Shown: positions 1 to 7,807 of the stretch, piece after piece
Layout: each line of letters begins with the position of its first letter
Numbering within the stretch: the stretch's first letter is position 1
From: Bacteroidales bacterium
Lineage (GTDB): Bacteria; Bacteroidota; Bacteroidia; Bacteroidales; M50B96
Direction of reading: 5' to 3'
Assembly (NCBI GenBank): GCA_021740905.1
Contig: JAIOYV010000066.1
Coordinates: forward strand, 1 to 37,563
Length of the DNA: 37,563 nucleotides
The notes under the pieces: model-generated
What the model saw: only the letters and a program-made list of their open reading frames with translations
What the model was told of the DNA's origin: nothing
Databases searched by the model: none
Made by a program: the position numbers and the translations under genes

Positions 1-30
1 AACCTATGGATCGGAAGTAGTATTATGCAC

Positions 31-47
31 AAACCCTGAAGGGGTTT
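31..47. repeat. Short palindrome, accctgaagggt type
   Basis: The arms aaaccc and gggttt flank a 5-nt loop. Closely related short palindromes recur at 4477-4489 and 6381-6396, and a variant at 6449-6463. All lie between genes, which suggests a small dispersed palindromic family. Function unknown. Confidence 0.5.
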
Positions 48-167
48 AACTGCATTCAGGTAAATTCATTGGCTGATTCGAGGAATCTCTTTTCTGTCAT
101 CTCTCTTTGTGGACAAAATTTTTGTCTTATCGCTCGGAATAACAAGGCTTTGGATATATAAGGGGGG

Positions 168-212
168 GGGTGGAGAAAAAGAGACGGCAAAGCCGTCTCT
201 TTTTCTCCACCC
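168..212. terminator. Perfect 21-bp hairpin, likely bidirectional terminator
   Basis: Positions 168-188 are perfectly complementary to 192-212 around an AAA loop. The GC-rich core gagacggc/gccgtctc is flanked by five A on the left and five T on the right, the usual form of a bidirectional rho-independent terminator. It probably ends a gene outside the window to the left. The stem continues beyond the A/T tract, longer than a terminator needs. Confidence 0.65.
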
Positions 213-308
213 TTCCCCACTTAAGTCCTGTCATTCCGAAGTGAGGAACCTGTATCAATTTAAGTAACCAGCCAATATCACAACAAATTGATAATAATGA
301 TTCAAAAG

Positions 309-339
309 TTTGTGGAAATGGTTTCTGGTCGTATTTTTG
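309..339 (+). promoter_or_regulatory. Bacteroidota-type promoter of the thioredoxin operon
   Basis: TTTG at 309-312, a 19-nt spacer, then TATTTTTG at 332-339. This matches the Bacteroidota sigma-ABfr consensus (TTTG, 19-21 nt, TAnnTTTG). Transcription should start near 345, about 30 nt before the ATG at 375. This argues strongly against the in-frame ATG at 288, which lies upstream of the promoter. Confidence 0.8.
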
Positions 340-374
340 CAATCGCTCAAAAGAATTTTAAAATTATACAGAAT

Positions 375-875
375 ATGAAAAAAGTACTTGTTGTATCCTT
401 GATGGTCTTAAGCTTTAGCTTTGCCTGGTCTCAAATCCCAAATGTGCAGGTGAAAGACATCAGCGGAAAAAACTTCTCAACCGAAGGCATTACAAACGAT
501 GGAAAACCCATTATCATTTCGTTTTGGGCTACCTGGTGCAAGCCTTGCGTGAAAGAGCTATCGGCTATAGCTGAAGTGTACGAAGACTGGCAGGAAGAAA
601 CCGGTGTAAAACTGGTTGCTGTGTCCATCGACAATTCACGCAGCATGAGCAAAGTGGCTCCTTTTATAAACGGAAAAGCATGGGAATATGAAGTATTGTT
701 AGACCCGAACAGCGAATTTAAAAGAGCCATGAATGTGGTGAACGTGCCCCATGTTTTCCTTATCGATGGCAAAGGAAACATTGTTGACCAGCACACCTCG
801 TATGCCGATGGCGATGAAAACGAACTTTACGAGAAAGTAAAGAAAGTAGCCGCCGGGAAAGCAGTAAATGAGTAA
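375..875 (+). CDS. TlpA-like thiol:disulfide oxidoreductase (thioredoxin fold)
   Basis: A 166-residue exported thioredoxin-fold protein. Residues 1-19 are a signal peptide (MKKVLVVSLMVLSFSFAWS). The active site is W54-C55-K-P-C58 within FWATWCKPC, and the cis-proline loop is at V124-P125 (NVPHVFLID). TlpA/ResA proteins of this type reduce disulfides in envelope proteins, so the likely site is the periplasm. The start at 375 is chosen because it gives a clean signal peptide and lies about 30 nt below a consensus promoter; the in-frame ATG at 288 would add 29 residues ahead of the signal peptide. A DUF6029 gene and an Omp28-type CxxC lipoprotein follow on the same strand, and no promoter was seen before them, so an operon is likely. 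The exact substrate cannot be told; Omp28 is a reasonable candidate by proximity. Confidence 0.9.
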   Translation: MKKVLVVSLMVLSFSFAWSQIPNVQVKDISGKNFSTEGITNDGKPIIISFWATWCKPCVKELSAIAEVYEDWQEETGVKLVAVSIDNSRSMSKVAPFINGKAWEYEVLLDPNSEFKRAMNVVNVPHVFLIDGKGNIVDQHTSYADGDENELYEKVKKVAAGKAVNE

Positions 876-994
876 TTAAGAAATTGGGTAATTAGGTAGT
901 GAAGCGAAGGAAAGATGGAGAGAAAGAACAACCACCCTGTAACCCAATACCCAGTCGTAGCGAAGCGGAGATCCCGAGAGGAACGAATCGGGAC

Positions 995-1029
995 AACCAG
1001 CAACCAGCAACTAGTAACCAGTAACCAGT
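995..1029. repeat. Five tandem heptamers (aaccagc/aaccagt)
   Basis: Five consecutive 7-nt units: aaccagc twice, aactagt once, aaccagt twice. They end 5 nt before the DUF6029 start codon at 1035. The rest of the 876-1034 gap holds only an imperfect hairpin (cccga/tcggg, about 973-992). The tract looks like a short tandemly repeated sequence prone to copy-number change. Confidence 0.75.
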
Positions 1030-1034
1030 ATACT

Positions 1035-2777
1035 ATGAAGAAACATTTATATCTGATTGCCCTTTTCCTTGCCCCTACCCTTTTCACCTTAGCCCAAAAT
1101 ACCGATGAAGGCCAATTTAGTGGCAATTTCCAATTTGATGGGCAATCCTACCAGGAAGATAAATTTATCGGTGCCGAAAAGGCTGAGGAAATCATGCTGG
1201 TGAATACGTATGCGAATTTCAGGTATGTGAAAGGAAACTTTTCGGCAGGCACCCGTTTTGAGGGTTATATGAATTCCCTTCAGGGTTTTGAACCTGTAAA
1301 TAGCGGTACAGGATTTCCGTATGCATGGGCCAGCTACGAAAAGGATAACTTAACAGTTACCGTTGGGAGTTTCTACGAACAGTTTGGCTCAGGAATGATT
1401 TTCCGGGCCTACGAAGACAAAACCCTGGGATACGACAATGCCATGAATGGGATTTTTATGAAATACCGCATTGGGAATGGCGTTACCTTTAAAGCCGTTT
1501 ATGGCAGGCAGCGCGAATTGCAATGGAATTTGGAAAACCATGCGCAACTGAGACTGGGAACCGGACTCGTAAGAGGGATCGATGGCGAATTCTATCTTAA
1601 CGATATTATTCCGGGAATGGCCGAAAAGAAAACCCAAATTTCGCTTGGGGCCAGCTTTGTGAGCAAGTACGAAGCCGACGACAGCGACAAATACAAACTG
1701 CCCGAAAATGTCGGGGCCGGGGCTGCCAGGTTCAATATTTCCAGAGGGGGGATTGGCCTAAGTGGTGAGTATGCCTATAAATCCATGGATCCGTCAGCGG
1801 GTGGCTTCGACAACAGCAATGGCAATGTGGGCCAGAACTACATTTACAAAAACGGACAGGGAGCATTTATCACGGCCACTTATTCGCAAAAAGGCTTAGG
1901 CGTGTCGTTGATGGCCAAGAGTGTCGACAACATGAATTTCCGTTCCGACCGCAAAGCCAAATTAAACAACCTGAACATAAATTACATTCCCGACATCACC
2001 AAAAATCAAACTTACGCCTTTGCCGCCATGTACCCTTACGGGACGCAGATAAATGGCGAGGCAGGTTTTCAGGCCGAGGTGGTTTACAAAATACCAAAGG
2101 GCTCAAAATTGGGTGGAAAATATGGGACAGGTCTTACCTTAAGCTACTCACGCATGTTCAGCCTAAAGAAAGAAATGGTAAACGATACTGTTTTATTGAA
2201 TAGAAATGCTGGGACCAAGGGATATAAAACCTCCCTGCTCAGTTTTGGCGACGAATTGTTTTATCAGGACCTAAACCTTGAAGTGAACAAAAAATTCAAC
2301 TCAAAACTAAAGGGCATATTTGCCGCTCAGTATTTAAGTTACGACAACTCAATCCTGCACGGAGCTGCCGAAAATAGCCCAATAACCTCGGATGCCATTT
2401 TGGAACCCATCGAACATACCATCGACGCACTGACATTGATTGCCGATGTGTCGTACAAGATCACTACCCGCAAGGCCATGCGGGTGGAATTGCAACACCT
2501 TGCGACCCAACAAAACATGGGGAATTGGGCAATGGCCATGTTGGAATATTCAATCCCCCATTGGTTTTTTATTGTCAGCGACCAATTCAATTACGGAAAC
2601 GACTATACCGAACGTCAAGTGCATTATTACAAAGCATCGGTGGTATATGGCCACGAAGCCAACAGATTTGAGCTGGGTTATGGCAAACAACGCGAAGGGG
2701 TGGTTTGTACAGGTGGCGTTTGCAGAAGAGTGCCCGCTGCGTATGGATTCACCATATCAATAACAAGTAGTTTTTAA
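1035..2777 (+). CDS. DUF6029 family outer-membrane-associated protein
   Basis: A 580-residue protein with a signal peptide (MKKHLYLIALFLAPTLFTLA, then Q). The body matches what I remember of Bacteroidota DUF6029 proteins: an N-terminal GQFSGNFQFDGQSYQ segment, then the block SFYEQFGSGMIFRAYED with NAMNG soon after, and many alternating hydrophobic/aromatic strands ending in F (TISITSSF), as in an outer-membrane beta-barrel. Biochemical function is unknown. The start at 1035 is preferred over the in-frame ATG at 915, because the latter would put 40 low-complexity residues translated from repeat DNA ahead of the signal peptide. It lies between a TlpA-like thioredoxin and an Omp28-type lipoprotein, 11 nt upstream of the latter, so the three are probably co-transcribed. 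Confidence 0.75.
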   Translation: MKKHLYLIALFLAPTLFTLAQNTDEGQFSGNFQFDGQSYQEDKFIGAEKAEEIMLVNTYANFRYVKGNFSAGTRFEGYMNSLQGFEPVNSGTGFPYAWASYEKDNLTVTVGSFYEQFGSGMIFRAYEDKTLGYDNAMNGIFMKYRIGNGVTFKAVYGRQRELQWNLENHAQLRLGTGLVRGIDGEFYLNDIIPGMAEKKTQISLGASFVSKYEADDSDKYKLPENVGAGAARFNISRGGIGLSGEYAYKSMDPSAGGFDNSNGNVGQNYIYKNGQGAFITATYSQKGLGVSLMAKSVDNMNFRSDRKAKLNNLNINYIPDITKNQTYAFAAMYPYGTQINGEAGFQAEVVYKIPKGSKLGGKYGTGLTLSYSRMFSLKKEMVNDTVLLNRNAGTKGYKTSLLSFGDELFYQDLNLEVNKKFNSKLKGIFAAQYLSYDNSILHGAAENSPITSDAILEPIEHTIDALTLIADVSYKITTRKAMRVELQHLATQQNMGNWAMAMLEYSIPHWFFIVSDQFNYGNDYTERQVHYYKASVVYGHEANRFELGYGKQREGVVCTGGVCRRVPAAYGFTISITSSF

Positions 2778-2788
2778 ATTGAATAAAG

Positions 2789-3658
2789 ATGAAATGTATG
2801 AAATATTATAGCCGAATAATAATAGTGTTTGCAGCATTGTTCGCCTTTGCCTGCGATACCGTGGAAGGACCGTATATCGAGAAAAGCTCTTTCGATTGCA
2901 ATTACGAACCAGGATTGCCTGTACGTAAAATATTGATTGAAGATTTTACCGGATGGAATTGCCCTAACTGCCCCGAAGCAGCCAGGATAATTGAAGACAT
3001 TGCCGACCGCTATCCTTGTCATTTGGTATCCATTGCCGTACATGCCGGTTATTTTGCCCAATTCGAAGGAGGTCCCGAATTCACCACCGATATTGGTTTT
3101 GAACTGGGAGGGGACGGCACCCTCGAAAACCCTGGTTTCTTCAACGTGTCGTTTCAGCCCATTGGCACATTGAACCGCAAGCAATGGAACGATGAGTATA
3201 AAGTACAAAAAGAACAATGGGCAGATTTGTTGGTGAGTTTTCTTGAAGAGGATGTGTTCTCCAATATAGGGATCGAGATCAGCAACGAATTCGACACTGC
3301 TTCAAATGTTCTAACATCCACTGTAAAAACGACTACCTACGGTGAAGTCCAATCCAAATTATCGCTGGTGGTTTATATTACCGAAAGCCACATTCTTGCC
3401 AAGCAGGTGGATGGCGGTCAGACCTTTGACAATTACGAGCACAACCATGTGTTGCGTAGCGGATTAAACGGAACCTGGGGCGAAGAAATTTCAATAATTG
3501 GCACAGTTGCTTCAAATACTGTTTTTACAAATACGCTAAGCGACACACTAAATGCTGAATGGGTTCCTGAAAATTGCAAAGTAATCGCTTTTGTTACCAA
3601 TACCGATACCAAAGAAGTGATCCAGGTGGAAGAACACGAAGTTGTAATTGTTGAATGA
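2789..3658 (+). CDS. Omp28-type lipoprotein with thioredoxin-like CxxC
   Basis: A 289-residue lipoprotein: a hydrophobic signal ends at Cys22 (LFAFAC-DT), followed by the family hallmark ILIEDFTGWNCPNCPEAAR with C58-x-x-C61. Porphyromonas Omp28-like proteins share this EDFTG..C..CP block, which resembles a thioredoxin active site, followed by a beta-rich C-terminal half. It is probably anchored in the outer membrane. The gene starts 11 nt after the DUF6029 stop, which indicates co-transcription. With the TlpA-like protein at the head of the cluster it suggests an envelope redox or protein-maturation role; that role is inference. An internal in-frame ATG at 2798 is an alternative start and would still leave a lipoprotein signal. 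Confidence 0.8.
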   Translation: MKCMKYYSRIIIVFAALFAFACDTVEGPYIEKSSFDCNYEPGLPVRKILIEDFTGWNCPNCPEAARIIEDIADRYPCHLVSIAVHAGYFAQFEGGPEFTTDIGFELGGDGTLENPGFFNVSFQPIGTLNRKQWNDEYKVQKEQWADLLVSFLEEDVFSNIGIEISNEFDTASNVLTSTVKTTTYGEVQSKLSLVVYITESHILAKQVDGGQTFDNYEHNHVLRSGLNGTWGEEISIIGTVASNTVFTNTLSDTLNAEWVPENCKVIAFVTNTDTKEVIQVEEHEVVIVE

Positions 3659-3776
3659 TTATTTATTATTGATTAATGTTAGATGTTGAATTAGGCAGAT
3701 AACAAGTTAACAAAAATTATGATGTTGAAAGAAACAACAACATTTCATTTATACGATAGGTTGCGACAGGGGACTT

Positions 3777-3794
3777 TCTCCCCTTGGGGGGAGA
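3777..3794. repeat. Short G/C hairpin
   Basis: tctcccc and ggggaga flank a ttgg loop, followed by another purine-rich run to about 3808. It is the only structure in the 3659-3863 gap. No recognisable promoter was found there. It may be a remnant of an intergenic palindromic repeat. Confidence 0.4.
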
Positions 3795-3863
3795 ATAAGA
3801 GGGGGGAGTTCCTGCAATTAATCCATTCATGCCTAATCCCACAACCTAAAAATCTCAAATAAA

Positions 3864-4475
3864 ATGAAAAAGTTAGCCCTGATTGTATGCCTCTTAATTT
3901 CACTTTCTGCCACAGCACAAGAGTTTAAGGGGGGAATCATGGCCGGGTTCATCACCAGTCAGGTGGATGGCGATAGTTGGGCGGGCTATAACAAATCGGG
4001 CTTCAGTGCAGGTTTTTTTGTGAATAGGCAATTCAACACAAAGCTGGCTGGTCAAATGGAACTGCGCTATATCCGAAAGGGGGCTATCCACGATGATACA
4101 AAAACCGGAGGGAGCAGCTATTACCGTTCCCGCTTGAATTATGCGGAAGTTCCTTTGATGGTCCAATATTTTAAAGGGAATTTTATATTTGAAGGCGGGG
4201 GTACATTTGGGGTCCTCATCAATTCTACGGAAGAAGATTTGTACGGCAAAATTTCGGAGAACGAACTCATCGCTTTTAACAAGATTGAAATAGGTAGCCT
4301 GATTGGATTTTCGTACCAGGTATTTGAAAAACTGAGGATCAATTTCCGGTTTCAATATTCCATCCTCCCTATCCGCACAAATTACAGCGACAACATCTCC
4401 ACCGTAAACGATTATTACAACCAGAAATACTCCTTCAATAATGTGTTGGGTTTTTCAGTATATTATTTTCTGTAA
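3864..4475 (+). CDS. Small outer-membrane beta-barrel protein (PorT/OMP_b-brl_2-like)
   Basis: A 203-residue protein with a signal peptide MKKLALIVCLLISLSATAQ. A sequence of about eight amphipathic strands follows, including GGIMAGFITSQ, YNKSGFSAGFFVNRQF and QMELRYIRKG, and it ends in an aromatic-rich strand (FNNVLGFSVYYFL) typical of barrels recognised by BAM. Bacteroidota encode many such ~200-residue 'outer membrane beta-barrel protein' genes, most of unknown role. It is isolated from both neighbours by repeat-rich gaps, so context says little. Confidence 0.7.
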   Translation: MKKLALIVCLLISLSATAQEFKGGIMAGFITSQVDGDSWAGYNKSGFSAGFFVNRQFNTKLAGQMELRYIRKGAIHDDTKTGGSSYYRSRLNYAEVPLMVQYFKGNFIFEGGGTFGVLINSTEEDLYGKISENELIAFNKIEIGSLIGFSYQVFEKLRINFRFQYSILPIRTNYSDNISTVNDYYNQKYSFNNVLGFSVYYFL

Positions 4476-4663
4476 TACCCTGAAAGGGTTAAAGTTGAAT
4501 AACCGTGGGTGCAACCCACGGCTATTGGTAATAGTAAAAAAAACAGCTCCAAAGTGGGCTGAACTTTAGTTTTTCAGTTCAGCCACTTTGTGGCTGGAGT
4601 AGAAGATTTCAATAACCGTGGGCTTACACCCACGGTTACTGAGATTTAGTCACTTCGTGACTA
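4476..4663. repeat. Cluster of palindromic repeats
   Basis: Five hairpins are packed into the gap before the YfcC gene: accc/gggt at 4477-4489; ccgtgggt/acccacgg at 4503-4521; an imperfect inverted repeat with arms about 4546-4565 and 4576-4595 (aaagtgggctgaact against agttcagccactttg); aaccgtggg/cccacggtt at 4614-4637; and agtcac/gtgact at 4648-4662. The second and fourth share the same ccgtggg...cccacgg stem. The pattern is typical of small mobile palindromic elements. The remaining ~90 nt before 4751 show no clear promoter. Confidence 0.7.
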
Positions 4664-4750
4664 TTGAGACTCAACCCTTAATTCGCATACTACTATTAAG
4701 GGAATCGGAATCTCAAACTGTACAATAAATAAGATTTAAAAAGTTCAGAC

Positions 4751-6325
4751 ATGTTTAAAAAAGTACCACACACCTACGTCATCATCTTTTACATCATAAT
4801 CCTGGCAGCTATAATGACCTGGTTTATTCCGGGTGGTGAATATGTCGAACAGGAAATCGCTGGTCAAAAAGAACTGGTTTTTCAGAATATGGAAAGCCAG
4901 GCCCAAACCTGGCAGGTGTTCGGGGCTTTGTTCAAAGGCTTCGACAGGCAGGCAGGTATCATTGTTTTTATTTTGATGATTGGCGGTGCCTTTTGGATCA
5001 TGAACGACAGCAAGGCCATTGATGTGGGTATTTACTCCTTCCTTAAGTTCACTAAAAAACTGGAACGATGGAAGTTCTTTAAAGCCCTTGGGGTGCAAAA
5101 CATAATCATTACCTTGGTGATGATCATGTTTTCTATTTTCGGGGCCGTGTTTGGCATGAGCGAAGAAACCATTGCCTTTATTATCATCCTGGTCCCACTG
5201 GCTATTTCGATGGGTTACGATTCCATTACGGGTGTGTGCATGGTTTTCGTTGCAGCCGGACTTGGATTTGCAGGTGCTGTATTGAATCCCTTCACCATTG
5301 GGATAGCCCAGGGATTATCCAACCTTCCCCTGTTTTCGGGTTTTGAGTACCGCCTGTTTTGCTGGGCTGTCATCAACAGCATCGGTATTATCTGGGTGCT
5401 CCGCTATGCCAATAAGGTGAAGAAAAACCCCGAAAGTTCGCTGGTTTACACCGACGACGAATATTGGCGCAAAAGGAGCAATTCAGAAGTGGAAAATATC
5501 AATTATCACACACCTGTTGCAGCCTGGGTTGTTTTTGTTTTTATCTCACTTTGCCTGGCAGTTTTTACCTATTTCTTCCCCGAAACCGAAATGAAAATCG
5601 GCAAGTCCTCCACTACTCTACCCATGATGCCTATTGCAACTGGTTTGTTCATTCTGGCCGGGATATTTGCACTTCGGAAGTCGGTACACTTTTTTGTATT
5701 GAACCTGCTTTTGTTTACCATTTTATTCCTGATAATCGGTGTTATGGGCTATGGCTGGTACATCATGGAGATTGCCACCCTGTTTTTTGCCATGGGGATT
5801 TTTTCAGGAATAGCCATGAGCAACAATGCCAACCAGATTACCAAACTTTTCCTCGAAGGCGTGAAAGATATTATGTCGGCAGCCCTGGTGGTTGGCCTGG
5901 CCGGTGGGATTATCGTAATCCTTGAAGACGGTAAGGTAATCGACACCATCCTTTTCAGCATGTCGCGTTCGATGGAAGGCTTAGGGCAAATTGCCACTGT
6001 CAGCATCATGTACCTGATCCAAAATGTGATCAACATTGTGATCCCATCGGGTTCGGCCAAGGCAGCCCTCACCATGCCCATCATGGCTCCTTTCTCCGAT
6101 TTAATAGGATTATCCCGACAAGCAACCGTAATGGCTTTCCAATTTGGCGATGGCTTCACCAACATGATAACCCCAACATCGGGGGTTCTAATCGGAGTTC
6201 TGGGGGTAGCCAAAATCCCATACGAAAAATGGGTGAAATGGATCACACCTTTTATGATTGTCCTGATAATCCTGGGCTTTTTATTGCTGATCCCTACAGT
6301 TACGATGGAGTTGAATGGGTTTTAG
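4751..6325 (+). CDS. YfcC/DcuC-superfamily membrane carrier
   Basis: A 524-residue polytopic membrane protein. The first transmembrane segment followed by MTWFIPGGEYVEQ is the hallmark start of YfcC-family carriers (C4-dicarboxylate anaerobic carrier/ArcD relatives). About a dozen hydrophobic segments follow, with conserved stretches IFGAVFGMSEETIAF and NVINIVIPSGSAKAALTMPI, and a late GDGFTNMITPTSG motif that resembles substrate-site loops of this superfamily. Members are annotated as transporters of basic amino acids or organic acids; the substrate here is not determinable. It sits alone between repeat clusters and converges with the serpin gene. A highly hydrophobic N-terminus supports the start at 4751. 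Confidence 0.85.
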   Translation: MFKKVPHTYVIIFYIIILAAIMTWFIPGGEYVEQEIAGQKELVFQNMESQAQTWQVFGALFKGFDRQAGIIVFILMIGGAFWIMNDSKAIDVGIYSFLKFTKKLERWKFFKALGVQNIIITLVMIMFSIFGAVFGMSEETIAFIIILVPLAISMGYDSITGVCMVFVAAGLGFAGAVLNPFTIGIAQGLSNLPLFSGFEYRLFCWAVINSIGIIWVLRYANKVKKNPESSLVYTDDEYWRKRSNSEVENINYHTPVAAWVVFVFISLCLAVFTYFFPETEMKIGKSSTTLPMMPIATGLFILAGIFALRKSVHFFVLNLLLFTILFLIIGVMGYGWYIMEIATLFFAMGIFSGIAMSNNANQITKLFLEGVKDIMSAALVVGLAGGIIVILEDGKVIDTILFSMSRSMEGLGQIATVSIMYLIQNVINIVIPSGSAKAALTMPIMAPFSDLIGLSRQATVMAFQFGDGFTNMITPTSGVLIGVLGVAKIPYEKWVKWITPFMIVLIILGFLLLIPTVTMELNGF

Positions 6326-6380
6326 GTGTTTTTAATTGTGTTTTGTATTTTACGATTTGCAAAAACAATGGAATTAAATT

Positions 6381-6463
6381 GAACCCTTTAGGGTTCTATC
6401 ATCATATTGTCAAGCTACCATGCACTTTGTACTTGGCTATTCAGATTTAATCCTTTCAGGATT
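6381..6463. repeat. Two short palindromes between convergent genes
   Basis: gaaccc/gggttc with loop ttta at 6381-6396, and aatcct/aggatt with loop ttc at 6449-6463. They lie between the convergent YfcC and serpin genes, where weak terminators would be expected, but neither has a good T tract. They resemble the palindromes at 31-47 and 4477-4489. Confidence 0.5.
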
Positions 6464-6475
6464 TCAATATTGAAT

Positions 6476-7702
6476 TTAATACACCGGCAACACTACCTTA
6501 CCCATAAAAACAATGGCTCCTGTCGATTCTTCGCAGATGGTAAAAAGGAAGGGCCTGTTCACCATCATCAGGTTTGGGTTTACGCTTGTGTAGCCTATGC
6601 CAACAATGGTCACGGCAGCTGCTTCGGTGCCTTCCTCGTTCACATCCACGAAGGTTTTATGTTTTACCATATTTATGAAAAGGGGACCAAAATCGCTGAT
6701 GCCTGAAAAATCGGCCATCCCGGTAAAGGCAATGCCCATTCCCATTTGGGTAAGGGCAGGGATCAGATCGGTTTCGTATTCAAACTTGAATTTTGGCAGG
6801 TATAATTCAAAACCTTCCGTAAGTGAAAATGAACTTTGCCATTCCGACCAATTCTCCATGGTAAGAGATGCAATCAAATCGTCCACAGAATTAGGTTCAT
6901 TGGGCAACATGACTGTCATATAAAAACTGCCATTGCCATAAGGTAATTTTACGGCCTGGAACATCCCATTCGAGTAGGTTTCAAGATCGGCTTCCAGGCT
7001 CATAGTAGGTACATCGACAGGAGTGCCATTAGCGGGGAAAAATGGAAGATCCGCTGTGTTGGCCGGGTCGAACTCATATTGCCAGGTGCCTTTAAAATAA
7101 ATGGCATTGATTAAAAACATCACTTGATCATAGCCAATTTCATCAATTATCGTTTCGATCTTATTATTAGTATTTATAGCCACCCAATGGTTGATCGCAT
7201 CAACCGATGCAGGATCGCCAAAATCGAGTGGGCTAACCTCTGCACCATAATATTGGATGTTGGTGTTCAGGAAATCGGGATGGACGCTGAAAGTTTGCTC
7301 GTACCAGATAGAATTGGCCACCGTAAAGGCCACGTCGGGGTCGGCACCTACCAAGCCCTGCATCAGGTTTTGATACACCTCGTTAATTTCCTGGGCAGAC
7401 AATCCGCTTACCTGCATACACTCTTCCATGGCTTCTTTGGTCTCGTTTTTAGCCCCATTGTAGGTCATTGCCAAAGCGAGACCAACACTGGTTGGCGAAA
7501 CAAAAAGGTTCTCGGTGGGACCGGCCTCATCGTTTATCTGCTGAAACAATTTAATACCAAAAGCATTGTCGGCTTCTACCAGGGCCAGGCTTTTGGGGTT
7601 GATGTCAATATCGATACCGGGAGGTTTTGGTTCAGTTTTATCATTTTTGCAGGCTACAATAAAGCCTAAAAATACAATCAGAAGCAATCCAATTTTTTTC
7701 AT
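6476..7702 (-). CDS. Serpin-family protease inhibitor, lipoprotein
   Basis: A 408-residue serpin with a lipoprotein signal ending at Cys18 (GFIVAC-KNDKTE). Family landmarks are NAIYFKGTW (sheet A/shutter region), the reactive-centre hinge EEGTEAAAVT, and the C-terminal signature NRPFLFTICEESTGAIVFMG. The small alanine-rich hinge residues are those of inhibitory serpins, which trap a target protease by inserting this loop. By conventional spacing P1-P1' falls at about Thr-Ser in VGIGYTSVNP, which would suit a chymotrypsin- or elastase-like target; this is inference. The charged residues after the lipid cysteine could favour surface exposure. It is monocistronic, with its own promoter at 7759-7790, and may protect the cell from foreign or self-made proteases. 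Confidence 0.9.
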   Translation of the reverse strand: MKKIGLLLIVFLGFIVACKNDKTEPKPPGIDIDINPKSLALVEADNAFGIKLFQQINDEAGPTENLFVSPTSVGLALAMTYNGAKNETKEAMEECMQVSGLSAQEINEVYQNLMQGLVGADPDVAFTVANSIWYEQTFSVHPDFLNTNIQYYGAEVSPLDFGDPASVDAINHWVAINTNNKIETIIDEIGYDQVMFLINAIYFKGTWQYEFDPANTADLPFFPANGTPVDVPTMSLEADLETYSNGMFQAVKLPYGNGSFYMTVMLPNEPNSVDDLIASLTMENWSEWQSSFSLTEGFELYLPKFKFEYETDLIPALTQMGMGIAFTGMADFSGISDFGPLFINMVKHKTFVDVNEEGTEAAAVTIVGIGYTSVNPNLMMVNRPFLFTICEESTGAIVFMGKVVLPVY

Positions 7703-7758
7703 GATGTTGCGGGTTTTGTTTACATACTATCCGTGGAAATACAATAAAATCCACTTTA

Positions 7759-7790
7759 TAAAGATAATTTATATTTTATTTCTACACAAA
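7759..7790 (-). promoter_or_regulatory. Promoter of the serpin gene
   Basis: On the minus strand TTTG (7790-7787), a 20-nt spacer, then TATCTTTA (7766-7759), one base off the TAnnTTTG consensus. Transcription would start near 7752, giving a leader of about 50 nt. Confidence 0.6.
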
Positions 7791-7807
7791 AATGCTGGAG
7801 AGATGCC

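Larger units (their letters stand above)
1..374. other. Intergenic region before the first gene
   Basis: No gene is supported here. It holds a short palindrome at 31-47, an AT-rich palindrome at 112-126 (gacaaaa/ttttgtc), a long perfect hairpin at 168-212 and the promoter of the thioredoxin gene at 309-339. An open frame running from 288 into the first gene is not credible as coding upstream of 375, because its first codons lie upstream of, and within, the promoter. Confidence 0.7.

Noticed and set aside
915-1034. N-terminal extension of the DUF6029 protein
   Set aside because: The extra 40 residues are translated from a hairpin and tandem heptamers and precede a complete signal peptide.
3720-3861. 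Short frame before the small barrel gene (MMLKETTTFHLYDRL...)
   Set aside because: It reads through the G/C hairpin at 3777-3794, has no recognisable features and no promoter.
5464-5925. Plus-strand frame of 153 codons within the YfcC gene
   Set aside because: It is a shifted reading of a clearly coding transporter sequence, with no signature of its own; the same applies to the long antisense frames within the propeller, TonB receptor and M16 genes.
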